56,963 nt of DNA from CAYRVX01 sp964642165 (GTDB lineage: Bacteria; Planctomycetota; Phycisphaerae; SM23-33), in the NCBI GenBank assembly GCA_964642165.1, contig CAZXOC010000007.1, positions 1 through 56,963 on the forward strand, in the 5' to 3' direction. Each line of letters opens with the position of its first letter. Position 1 is the stretch's first letter. Shown here one piece after another: positions 17,550 to 26,008 of the stretch. The notes under the pieces were generated by a model that saw only the letters and a list, made by a program, of their open reading frames with translations, made no database searches and was not told the DNA's origin. Made by a program: the position numbers and the translations under genes.

Positions 17550-18491
17550 ATGAGGCCGCACAGGATCACGCGCCGCGCGTTCTGCCGACGCGCCGGCAGC
17601 GGCGTCGCCGCGGCGGCCCTCGGCGGCGCGGCGGGGGCCGACGAACGCAAGCCCTTCCGCCTGCGCTACGTCCTCGCCTCCAGCCTGTACGGGCGCATGA
17701 CGCTCGAGACGATCCTGCCCGAGGTCCGCAAGACCGGCGCCGAGCACGTCGACATCTGGCCGGAGCGCCACGCCAACCAGCGCGAGCAGATCGAGGCGAT
17801 GGGCCACGATGCCTTCGCCGCACTGCTCCGCCGGCACGGGGTCAAGCTGGGCATCCTGACGCACTACGACTTGGGGCCGTTCCGCCTTCGGGAGGAGATG
17901 CGGGTCGCCGGGAAACTCGGCGGGGCGATGATCGTCTGCGGCGCCGCCGGGCCGAAGGGGCTCAAGGGCGACGCGCTCAAGGCGGCCGTGCGGCAGTTCG
18001 CCGAGAAGCTCCGCCCGCACGTCGACGCCGCCGAGGAGGCCGGCGTCACCCTCGCCATCGAGAACCACGCCAACAGCCTGATCGAGTCGCCGGAGTCCCT
18101 TCGCCGCTTCGCCGAGACCGCCCGGTCGAAACGCCTCGGCGTCGCGCTGGCCCCCTACCACCTCGAGCAGGACCCGGCGATGATCGCCAGGCTGATCGCC
18201 GACCTCGGCGAGAAGCTCGTGCACTTCTACGCCTGGCAGCACGGCATGGGCTGCCACAAGAAGCTGCCCAAGGCGCAGGAGCTGCTCCAGCTTCCCGGCC
18301 GCGGAACGCTCGACTTCACGCCGATCCTGAACGCGCTGCGGAAGATCCGCTACACGGGCTGGACCGAGGTGTTCATGCACCCGGTGCCGCGCGGCGTCCC
18401 GATCCTGCCGACCGCCGGCGAGGTCACCGCCGAGGTCGTCCGGGCGCGGAGGTGCCTCGAGTCGCTGCTTGCCAAGGAGCCGGGCGCATGA
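17550..18491 (+). CDS. TIM-barrel sugar isomerase/epimerase-like protein with Tat signal
   Basis: 313 residues of the AP-endonuclease-2/xylose-isomerase-like TIM-barrel family. A twin-arginine export signal (RITRRAFCRRAGSG) starts it. Barrel landmarks include EHVDIWPE, LAIENHAN, HFYAWQHG and WTEVFMHP, giving the Glu/His metal ligands of this group. Exported members probably act on free or keto-sugars rather than sugar phosphates. It overlaps the following DJ-1 gene by ATGA. Confidence 0.85.
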   Translation: MRPHRITRRAFCRRAGSGVAAAALGGAAGADERKPFRLRYVLASSLYGRMTLETILPEVRKTGAEHVDIWPERHANQREQIEAMGHDAFAALLRRHGVKLGILTHYDLGPFRLREEMRVAGKLGGAMIVCGAAGPKGLKGDALKAAVRQFAEKLRPHVDAAEEAGVTLAIENHANSLIESPESLRRFAETARSKRLGVALAPYHLEQDPAMIARLIADLGEKLVHFYAWQHGMGCHKKLPKAQELLQLPGRGTLDFTPILNALRKIRYTGWTEVFMHPVPRGVPILPTAGEVTAEVVRARRCLESLLAKEPGA

Positions 18492-19057
18492 ACGAGAAGG
18501 TGCTGATCGTCGTCGGGGACGCATCGGAGACGATGGACACGATGTATCCGATCTACCGGCTGGTCGAGGCGGGCTTCCAGCCGGTCGTCGCCGCGCCGGA
18601 GAAGCGCCGCTACCAGATGGTCATGCACGAGGTGAAGCCCGGGTGGACCATCACGAAGGAGTGGGAGGGCTACACGATCGAGGCCGACGTCGCCTTCGCC
18701 GACGTGGACCCGCAGGAGTACCTGGGCATCTTCTTCTCCGGCGGGCGCGCCCCCGAGTACATCCGCTACGACGAGGACCTGATGCGGATCACGCGGCACT
18801 TCTTCGAGGCGAACAAGCCCGTCGCCTGCGTCTGCCACGGCGTGGAGATCCCCGCCCGCGCCGGCTGCGTCCAGGGACGCAGGATGGCCACCGTCGCGAA
18901 GTGCCGCTTCGACCTGGAGGTCTGCGGCGGGACGTTCGTCGACGAGCCCTGCGTGGTGGACGGCAACCTCGTCAGCGGCAGGACCTACCACGACCACGGC
19001 CACTACATGGGGGCGTGGATCAAGCTGCTCGAGGAGGCCCGCGAAGCGGCCGGGTGA
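18488..19057 (+). CDS. DJ-1/PfpI-family protein
   Basis: 189 residues. The flavodoxin-like fold shows KVLIVVGDASETMDT, FFSGGRAPEYIR and the nucleophile elbow ACVCHGVE with Cys116 followed by His. Family members are peptidases, glyoxalases, amidases or chaperone-like hydrolases; glyoxalase-type activity on reactive dicarbonyls would fit a gene set that makes keto-sugars (inference). The start overlaps the preceding stop (ATGA), and the next gene begins 3 bases after its stop. Confidence 0.85.
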   Translation: MNEKVLIVVGDASETMDTMYPIYRLVEAGFQPVVAAPEKRRYQMVMHEVKPGWTITKEWEGYTIEADVAFADVDPQEYLGIFFSGGRAPEYIRYDEDLMRITRHFFEANKPVACVCHGVEIPARAGCVQGRRMATVAKCRFDLEVCGGTFVDEPCVVDGNLVSGRTYHDHGHYMGAWIKLLEEAREAAG

Positions 19058-19060
19058 GCC

Positions 19061-20365
19061 ATGAAACGCAAGGCCAGTCGCCTGTCACGACGGGGGTTTC
19101 TGCGGCGTGCGGCCGCCGGCGCGGCGGCGCCGTTCGTCGTGCGCGCCTCGGCGCTGGGCGGCGGCGGGTCGCCCCCGGCGGGCGATCGCATCGCGCTGGG
19201 CATGATCGGCCTGGGCAGCATGGGCCTGCGGCACGTCCACGGCTTCCTGCCCGAGGAGAGCTGCCGGATCGTCGCCGTCTGCGACGTCGACGCCGCCCGG
19301 CGGAAGGCGGCCCTGGCGGCCATTCACAAGCACTACGGCACGGCCGACTGCGCCGAGCACAACGATTTCCGCGAGCTGCTCGCCCGGCGCGACCTCGACG
19401 CCGTCGTCATCGCCGTGCCGGACCACTGGCACTCGGTGATCGCCATCGACGCCGCCCGCGCCGGCAAGGACATCTACGGCGAGAAGCCCCTCGCGCCGAC
19501 CGTCGCCGAGGGGCGGCGGATGATCGACGTCGTCCGCCGGTGCGGCGTCGTCTGGCAGACGGGAAGCTGGCAGCGCTCGACCACGCGATTCCGCATGGCC
19601 TGCGAGCTGGTCCGCAACGGGCGCGTCGGCACGCTGCGGCGCGTCGAGGTCGGCATCGGCCTCGGGTACGAGATCGAACCTCAGCCCGTCATGGCCGTCC
19701 CCGACGGGTTCGACTACGAGATGTGGCTCGGCCCGGCCCCGTGGGCGCCCTACACCGAGAAGCGATGCCACTGGAACTTCCGCTGGATCAGCGACTACTC
19801 CGGCGGGCAGGTCACCGACTGGGGCGCCCACCACATCGACATCGCCCAGTGGGGCATGGGCACCGACGACACGGGGCCCGTCACCGTGGCCGGCGAGGGC
19901 CGGTACCCCGCCGACGGCCTGTACGACACGGCCGTCACGTACCGCTTCCGCTGCGAGTACGCCGGCGGCATCGTGCTCGACGTGGCCAGCAGCAACCACC
20001 TGCCCCAGGGCGTGCGGTTCCTCGGCGACGACGGCTGGGTGCACGTGACGCGAGGCACGCTCGACGCCGAGCCCAAGAGCGTCCTGAAGGAGAGGATCCG
20101 CCCCGGCGAGATCCACCTGCCCCGCCCGCCCGGCGACCACCGCCAGGGCCACCGCGCCGACTTCCTCCACTGCGTCCGCACGCGCGCCGAGCCCATCACC
20201 CCCATCGAGGTCGCCCAGCGATCCGTCACCGTGGCCCACCTGGGCAACATCGCCATGCTCCTCGGCCGCAAGATCCGCTGGGACCCCGCCGCCGAGCGCT
20301 GCCTCGACGACCACGAAGCCAACCGCATGCTCTCCCGCACCCCGCGCGAGCCCTGGAGGACCTGA
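19061..20365 (+). CDS. Gfo/Idh/MocA-family oxidoreductase, Tat-exported
   Basis: 434 residues. A twin-arginine signal (SRRGFLRRAAAG) is followed by the Rossmann motif GMIGLGSMGLRH, the catalytic-loop motif GEKPL and the family C-terminal substrate domain (VTDWGAHHIDIAQWGMG). It should oxidise or reduce a sugar hydroxyl with NAD(P), carried out of the cytoplasm with bound cofactor, as in glucose-fructose oxidoreductase. It is one of three paralogues here (also 20367-21689 and 53872-55200). The next gene begins one base after its stop. Confidence 0.92.
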   Translation: MKRKASRLSRRGFLRRAAAGAAAPFVVRASALGGGGSPPAGDRIALGMIGLGSMGLRHVHGFLPEESCRIVAVCDVDAARRKAALAAIHKHYGTADCAEHNDFRELLARRDLDAVVIAVPDHWHSVIAIDAARAGKDIYGEKPLAPTVAEGRRMIDVVRRCGVVWQTGSWQRSTTRFRMACELVRNGRVGTLRRVEVGIGLGYEIEPQPVMAVPDGFDYEMWLGPAPWAPYTEKRCHWNFRWISDYSGGQVTDWGAHHIDIAQWGMGTDDTGPVTVAGEGRYPADGLYDTAVTYRFRCEYAGGIVLDVASSNHLPQGVRFLGDDGWVHVTRGTLDAEPKSVLKERIRPGEIHLPRPPGDHRQGHRADFLHCVRTRAEPITPIEVAQRSVTVAHLGNIAMLLGRKIRWDPAAERCLDDHEANRMLSRTPREPWRT

Positions 20366-20366
20366 C

Positions 20367-21689
20367 ATGACCGCAAGAGACGGGATCACTCGCCGCAGCT
20401 TTGTTCGCGGAGCGGCTGCCTCGGCGGGTGCGGCGGTGGCGGGGCCGTATGTGCTGACGTCGGCGGCGCTGGGGGCGCCGGGGCGGGCGGCGGCGAGCGA
20501 GCGGATCACGATCGGCTTCCTCGGCACGGGCTCGCACGGCGTGGGGATGAACCTGCGATCGTTCCTGCCGCACGGCGACGCGCAGGCGGTGGCCGTCTGC
20601 GACGTGGACGCCGGGCGCGCCCGCGGCGCCCGCGACCTGGTCGAGAAGACCTACGCCGCCCGCCGCCGCGCGGGGACGTTCCGCGGCTGCCTGCTCACGG
20701 GCGACTGGCGCGAGGTCGTCGCCCGACCGGACATCGACGCGGTGATGATTTCCACGCCGGACCACTGGCACGTGCCGATGTCCCTGGCCGCCCTCCGCGC
20801 CGGCAAGGACGTCATCTGCGAGAAGCCCACGCTGACGGTCCAGGAGGGGCGCATCCTGGCCGACACGGTCCGGCGCTACGGGGCGGTCTTTCAGCTCTCG
20901 ACGGAGGACCGCTCGGTGGCCGTCTACCACCGCATGGCCGAGCTGGTCCGCAACGGGCGGATCGGCAAGCTCCGGCGGATCCGCGTGAAGCTGCCCGCGG
21001 GCCCGGGCTCGCCGGGCGACGCCACGCCGCGGCCCGTGCCGAAGGAGCTGGACTACGAGATGTGGCTGGGCCCGGCGCCGCGCGTGCCCTACTGCCCCGG
21101 GCGGGTGCACTACCACTTCCGCTGGGTGCGGGACACGTCCGGCGGGCAGCTCACCGACTGGGGCGCGCACCTGATCGACACGGCCCAGTGGGCCAACGAC
21201 ACGGAGCACACCGGGCCCGTCGAGGTCGAGGGCACGGGCAAGGCCCACGCCGGCGGGCTCTACGACACGTATCACGAGTACCACCTCCGCTACGGCTACG
21301 CCAACGGCGTGGAGATGCTCGTGGACAGCGGCGGCGTGGCGATCCGGTTCGAGGGCACGGACGGCTGGGTGGGCAACAACGGATGGCGCGGGCGGCTCGA
21401 GGCCAGCTCGCACGGCCTGCTGACGACGAGGATCGGCCCGGACGAGACGCAGCTTTTCACGTGCCCGGCCGGGGAGCACCGCAACTTCCTCGACTGCGTC
21501 AAGAGCCGCCGGGACCCGTACTTCCCGGCGGAGATCGGGCACCGGTGCTGCTCGGTGATGCACATCGGCAACATCGCGATGGACCTCGGCAAGAAGCTCC
21601 GCTGGGACCCCGGGAAGGAACGCTTCCCCGACGACGACACGGCCAATATCATGCGGTCCCGCGCCCTGCGCGAGCCGTGGCGGTTGTAG
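20367..21689 (+). CDS. Gfo/Idh/MocA-family oxidoreductase, Tat-exported (second copy)
   Basis: 440 residues, clearly homologous to the upstream gene. Tat signal TRRSFVRGAAAS, Rossmann motif GFLGTGSHGVG, CEKPT motif, and QLTDWGAHLIDTAQW. Differences in the substrate domain suggest the pair handles two substrates or forms a heteromer. It is followed by two GC hairpins (21701-21733) before the DUF1080 gene. Confidence 0.92.
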   Translation: MTARDGITRRSFVRGAAASAGAAVAGPYVLTSAALGAPGRAAASERITIGFLGTGSHGVGMNLRSFLPHGDAQAVAVCDVDAGRARGARDLVEKTYAARRRAGTFRGCLLTGDWREVVARPDIDAVMISTPDHWHVPMSLAALRAGKDVICEKPTLTVQEGRILADTVRRYGAVFQLSTEDRSVAVYHRMAELVRNGRIGKLRRIRVKLPAGPGSPGDATPRPVPKELDYEMWLGPAPRVPYCPGRVHYHFRWVRDTSGGQLTDWGAHLIDTAQWANDTEHTGPVEVEGTGKAHAGGLYDTYHEYHLRYGYANGVEMLVDSGGVAIRFEGTDGWVGNNGWRGRLEASSHGLLTTRIGPDETQLFTCPAGEHRNFLDCVKSRRDPYFPAEIGHRCCSVMHIGNIAMDLGKKLRWDPGKERFPDDDTANIMRSRALREPWRL

Positions 21690-21700
21690 TCCGTTTCGCG

Positions 21701-21733
21701 GGCCGCCTTGGCGGCCGAAGCCCCGCCAGGGGC
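21701..21733 (+). terminator. Two adjacent GC hairpins
   Basis: GGCCGCC-TT-GGCGGCC (21701-21716) then GCCCC-GCCA-GGGGC (21720-21733), without a T-tract, in the 83-base gap of an otherwise tight operon. They may attenuate transcription or protect the upstream mRNA. Confidence 0.35.
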
Positions 21734-21772
21734 GGCAGAATCACGACCCGAAACACCCACAAGGAGCCCACG

Positions 21773-23296
21773 ATGCCCTGCAGAACGCTGATCGCCGCCG
21801 CCTTCCTTTGCGCCTTCGTCGGTACCGCGCTGCGCGCCGCCGCGGAATCGAACGTCCTGCCCAACGCCTTCTTCGCGATGGACACGGGCCTGCGCGACGG
21901 CAAGCACCCCACGTCGGCCGACCGCGCCGAGACCCTCGCCCTGCTGGGCTACCCCGGCGGCGACCTCACCGGCGGCGCGAGCATCCCCGACATCCTCCAG
22001 GCCTACGACGCCAAGGGCCTGAAGCTCTTCGCCATCTACACGGGCCTGAACATCGACTCGCCCGACGTCCCGGCCGGGCTCGCCAAGGCCATCGGGCAGC
22101 TCAAGGGACGCGACACGGTCCTGTGGATCCCGGTGCAGAGCCGCAAGTACAAGAAGTCGGACCCGGCCGGGGACGAGCAGGCGGCGGCGCTGCTTCGGAA
22201 GGCCGCCGACCTGGCGGCCGCGGCGGGCCTGCGCATCGCCCTGTACCCGCACACGGGGTTCTGGGTCGAGAAGGTCGAGGACGCCGTCCGCGTGGCGAAG
22301 AAGGCCGACCGCCCGAACGTCGGCGCGACGTTCAACCTCTGCCACTTCCTCCAGTGCGACGACGAGAAGAACCTGGAGAAGGCCCTGGCCGGTGCGGCGT
22401 CGCACCTGTTCGTCGTGACCGTCAGCGGCGCCGATCGCGGCGCGAAGGGCTGGGGGCGGCTGATCCAGACGCTGGACAAGGGCACGTTCGACCAGCGGCG
22501 CGTCCTGCGGAAGCTGAGGGAGCTGAACTATCTCGGCCCGATCGGGCTCCAGGGCTACGGCATCAAGGGCGACTCGCGGGAGAACCTGCGGGGGTCGATG
22601 TCCGCCTGGCGGAAGCTCGCGGGCGAGCTGGGCGGGCGGCGGACCGCCTTCCTGACGCGGACGTCGGCGGACTTCGGCGCCTTCCGCGGTGAGACGGGCG
22701 ACTGGACGATCGCCGGCGAGGTCTCCAGGGACCCGAAGGACGCCAAGCGGCTGGCGTGGAAGGACGGGCGCGGCGCGGCCGTCAACGGCCCGAAGGGGCG
22801 CACGCGGCACCTCGTGACGAAGCACGAGCACGGCGACTGCGTCGCGCACATCGAGTTCGTCGTGCCCAAGGGCTCCAACAGCGGCGTGTATTTCCAGGGG
22901 CGCTACGAGATCCAGGTCTTCGACAGTTGGGGCGTCGAGAAGCCCACCCACGGCGACTGCGGCGGGATCTACCAGCGGTGGGACAAGGGCCGCGGCTACG
23001 AGGGCCGACCCCCGCGCGTCAACGCCTCGCGCGAGCCGGGCGCGTGGCAGAGCTTCGACGCCATCTTCCGCGGCCCGCGCTTCGACGCGTCGGGCAACAA
23101 GATCGCCAACGCCTGTTTCGTGAAGATCCTGCACAACGGGATCCTCGTCCACGAGAACGCCGAGCTCACCGGCCCGACGCGGGCGGCGGCGTTCCGCGAC
23201 GAGAAACCCCTCGGGCCGATCCTGTTCCAGGGCGACCACGGCCCCGTCGCCTACCGCAACTGCTGGATCGTCGAGTACCCGCCGCCGGCCAAGTAG
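21773..23296 (+). CDS. TIM-barrel isomerase-like protein fused to DUF1080 domain, secreted
   Basis: 507 residues. After a signal peptide, residues ~30-280 form a TIM barrel of the isomerase/epimerase type (LFAIYTGLNI, RIALYPHTGFW, GATFNLCHF, IGLQGYGIKGD). Residues ~300-505 form a DUF1080 (3-keto-disaccharide hydrolase) beta-sandwich: LVTKHEHGDCVAHIEFVVPK, SNSGVYFQGRYEIQVFDSWG, and a closing YRNCWIVEYPP. DUF1080 proteins cleave 3-keto-glycosides made by Gfo/Idh/MocA oxidases, which are encoded just upstream. The ATG has AAGGAG 7 bases before it. A longer in-frame start at 21062 lies inside the previous gene and is rejected. Confidence 0.9.
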   Translation: MPCRTLIAAAFLCAFVGTALRAAAESNVLPNAFFAMDTGLRDGKHPTSADRAETLALLGYPGGDLTGGASIPDILQAYDAKGLKLFAIYTGLNIDSPDVPAGLAKAIGQLKGRDTVLWIPVQSRKYKKSDPAGDEQAAALLRKAADLAAAAGLRIALYPHTGFWVEKVEDAVRVAKKADRPNVGATFNLCHFLQCDDEKNLEKALAGAASHLFVVTVSGADRGAKGWGRLIQTLDKGTFDQRRVLRKLRELNYLGPIGLQGYGIKGDSRENLRGSMSAWRKLAGELGGRRTAFLTRTSADFGAFRGETGDWTIAGEVSRDPKDAKRLAWKDGRGAAVNGPKGRTRHLVTKHEHGDCVAHIEFVVPKGSNSGVYFQGRYEIQVFDSWGVEKPTHGDCGGIYQRWDKGRGYEGRPPRVNASREPGAWQSFDAIFRGPRFDASGNKIANACFVKILHNGILVHENAELTGPTRAAAFRDEKPLGPILFQGDHGPVAYRNCWIVEYPPPAK

Positions 23297-23308
23297 GCAG
23301 CAGACACA

Positions 23309-25894
23309 ATGAAGCACGTCCTTTCCCGTTCGGCCTGGTTCCCCCTGGCGGCGCTGTGCGCCTGGACCGGAGGGCACAGCTTGCGTGCCGACGAGCCGAT
23401 CAACCCCTTCCCGAGGCAGACCTGCCGCACCGAGAAGCTCCACCAGTGGACCTTCGAGCGGGGCCCGGCCGGCTGGCGGGCACAGCACGACTGCCGCCTC
23501 GCCGCGAGGGACGGCCACCTGGTCATCACCTCGACGGGCGACGATCCGTACCTGTTCAGCCCCGTCACGGCCGAGGGCGGATCGATCCTTCTCCGGTTCC
23601 GCGCGAGGTGCAACACCGCCGGGCGCGGGCAGTTCTTCTGGACCACGCAGGCCCGGCCGAACACCAGCGAGAGGAACTCCGTGCGCTTCGACCTCGTCCA
23701 CGACGGACAATGGCACGACTACGAGGTGCCCATGCGGATCCCGGGCAAGCTCCGCGCCCTGCGGTTCGACCCGGGGGGCGGTGCGGGCACGGTGGAGATC
23801 GAGCGCATGGAACTGCACCGGACGGTGCTGCATCCGCTGGAGATCGCCGCCGTCCGCGCGGAGGGGCGAACCGCCCGCGCCTCGGTGAAGAACCACGCCG
23901 GCCGCGCGATGACCTTCACCGTCGGCGGCCGGACCCATCGAGCCGATGCCGGGCAGATCGTCGAGGCGACGGTCGGCGCCCCCGCCGGCGCGGGCTTCGC
24001 GGCCGTGACCGTCCGGGTGCAGTCCGCCGGCCTGCCCGACGTGACGCGCACGGTTCACCTGTGCGGCCCGAGGGCCGGGGCGAACTGGCCCGCACTGACG
24101 TCCGGGCCGCTCACGGTGCGCATCGCGCCCGACGGCTCCGGGGCGGTCCTGCTGCGCGGCGGGCGAACGGCCGGCGTGCTGGCGCCGATCGTCTCCCTCG
24201 ACGGCGCGGCCCCGAAGCTCCAGCGCCAGGACGCCCCCGGCCGGGCGAGCTTCCGCGGCAAGGGCGTCGCCTTCGATCTGTCCGTGGCCGACGGGGAGCT
24301 GACCGTTGCGATCCGTTCGGACCGCCCCTGCGAGGGCCCCCGCCTGCGCGCCCTCGGCACGCTGGAGCAGGGCCTCTTCGCCGGCCTGGAGTACCTCGGC
24401 AAGGGCGAGCGATCCAGCTCGACGCTGGACATCGAGACGCCCGAGCACCTGCGGTACGCGCCGGACCCGCTCAAGGTGACCATGCCCCTGATGGCCGTGG
24501 TGACCGACCGCGCGACCGCGGCCATGACCTGGGAGGACACGTCCCTGCGGCCGGTCTTCGCGGCGCCCAACTTCTTCGACGGCACGGGCGATCACCTCAT
24601 GGCGCTGCGGGGCAAGCAAATCCTCGCGAGGATCCGGCTGGCCAAGCCGGAGCCCATCGAGGAGGCGATCCTGTGGGCCGTGAAGAAGCACGGCCTGCCG
24701 CCGCCGCCGAAGGCCCCGCGAAGCCGCGACAAGCAGTGGGCGCTGTGCCTGAAGTCGCTGCGGGGCCCGATCGCGGGCGAGGGCGGCTGGGGGCACTGCG
24801 CCGAGGCGAAGTGGGGCCGGGCGCCGTACGCCGACATGGCCTCGACGATCTGGCGGCTGACCGGCACGGCGCCGGAGCTGCCGCGCCTCCAGCCGGGCGG
24901 GGCGCACGTGCGCAACGACGCGGCGTACTTCGTCACGGGGCGCGGCGAGCAGTGGCTCCAGATGCGCCGCAACCAGGCGCGCGGGATCGCGCGGCGACAG
25001 AAGGCCGACGGCTCGTTCCGCTACGCGGGCAAGTACCGCCGCGGGCACTTCGAGGACACGTCGAGCGGCGCCTGCGCCCGCCCGGCGTGGGAGCTGCTGG
25101 AGTTCGCGTACCTCACGGGCGACCCCGAGGCGCTGGCGGCCGGGCTCAAGACGCTGGAATACATGAAGCGCTTCCGCACGCCGCGCGGGGCGCAGACGTG
25201 GGAGCTGTCGCTGCACACGCCGGACATCCTCGCCAGCGCGTACCTCGTCGGCGCGTACGTCCGCGGGTACGAGCTGACGAAGAGGAAGGAATACGTCGCC
25301 GAGGCCCGCCGCTGGGCGCTGTCCGGCGTGCCGTTCGTGTACCTCTGGGGCACGTACCCGACCATGCGCTACGCCACCGTGCCGGTCTACGGGGCGACGA
25401 ACTGGCGGGCGCCGAACTGGATCGGCCTGCCCGTCCAGTGGTGCGGCGGCGTCTACGCCTACTTCCTGACGAAGCTCGCGCCCCACGACCGGACGCTGGA
25501 CTGGAACGCCCTCGCCCGCGGCATCCTGATCGCCGGCGAGCAGATGCAGTACCCCGACGGGCACAAGCTCGTCGGCTGCCTGCCCGACGTCTTCCGCCTC
25601 CGCGGCCAGCAGCGCGCCGGGCCGAGCATCAACCCCTGCGCCCTGGCGAGCCTCCGCCTGGCGATGGAAAGCGAACTGGACTCCCTGGCGGTGGCCGTCT
25701 CCGACGACGGGCGGCACCGCGTCTGCGCCCCGGTCCCCGTCACCATCCGCCAGGGCAAGGCGCACCTTCGCGCGCGGAAGGGCACGGCCTACCAGGTCGT
25801 CATCGACGGCGAGCGGATCGTCTCCGTCCAGTCCCGGGGGCGCGACGTGATCCCCCTGGCCGGCGGCGGCGGGGACGGCGGCGCGACGCCCTGA
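23309..25894 (+). CDS. Secreted 861-aa protein with beta-sandwich and alpha/alpha-barrel-like regions
   Basis: I do not recognise the family. A signal peptide is followed by a carbohydrate-binding-like beta-sandwich (residues ~40-185; WTFERGPAGWRAQHD), a beta-rich middle, and from ~480 a helical region with repeated helix pairs (WELLEFAYLTGDPEALAAGLKTLEYMKR, LASAYLVGAYVRGYELTKR) like (alpha/alpha)6 glycosidases or lyases. The C-terminus is again beta-rich. It starts 12 bases after the DUF1080 gene, so it belongs to the sugar operon, and a glycoside hydrolase or lyase role is inferred. Confidence 0.7.
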   Translation: MKHVLSRSAWFPLAALCAWTGGHSLRADEPINPFPRQTCRTEKLHQWTFERGPAGWRAQHDCRLAARDGHLVITSTGDDPYLFSPVTAEGGSILLRFRARCNTAGRGQFFWTTQARPNTSERNSVRFDLVHDGQWHDYEVPMRIPGKLRALRFDPGGGAGTVEIERMELHRTVLHPLEIAAVRAEGRTARASVKNHAGRAMTFTVGGRTHRADAGQIVEATVGAPAGAGFAAVTVRVQSAGLPDVTRTVHLCGPRAGANWPALTSGPLTVRIAPDGSGAVLLRGGRTAGVLAPIVSLDGAAPKLQRQDAPGRASFRGKGVAFDLSVADGELTVAIRSDRPCEGPRLRALGTLEQGLFAGLEYLGKGERSSSTLDIETPEHLRYAPDPLKVTMPLMAVVTDRATAAMTWEDTSLRPVFAAPNFFDGTGDHLMALRGKQILARIRLAKPEPIEEAILWAVKKHGLPPPPKAPRSRDKQWALCLKSLRGPIAGEGGWGHCAEAKWGRAPYADMASTIWRLTGTAPELPRLQPGGAHVRNDAAYFVTGRGEQWLQMRRNQARGIARRQKADGSFRYAGKYRRGHFEDTSSGACARPAWELLEFAYLTGDPEALAAGLKTLEYMKRFRTPRGAQTWELSLHTPDILASAYLVGAYVRGYELTKRKEYVAEARRWALSGVPFVYLWGTYPTMRYATVPVYGATNWRAPNWIGLPVQWCGGVYAYFLTKLAPHDRTLDWNALARGILIAGEQMQYPDGHKLVGCLPDVFRLRGQQRAGPSINPCALASLRLAMESELDSLAVAVSDDGRHRVCAPVPVTIRQGKAHLRARKGTAYQVVIDGERIVSVQSRGRDVIPLAGGGGDGGATP

Positions 25895-25949
25895 GCCCCG
25901 CGCGTTCGGCGGGCGCGTCCCCGGCGGGCGGAAAAGGCCGTGCCGGCCG

Positions 25950-25978
25950 TTGCATGCCGCTGGCGGGATGCCTATAAT
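25950..25978 (+). promoter_or_regulatory. Consensus promoter of the H1-like gene
   Basis: TTGCAT, 17-base spacer, TATAAT. This is the closest match to the sigma-70 consensus in the window, 31 bases before the start codon, and predicts strong constitutive expression. Confidence 0.8.
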
Positions 25979-26008
25979 CCCCCGCTTTCCCCGACGAGAG
26001 GATGCCAG

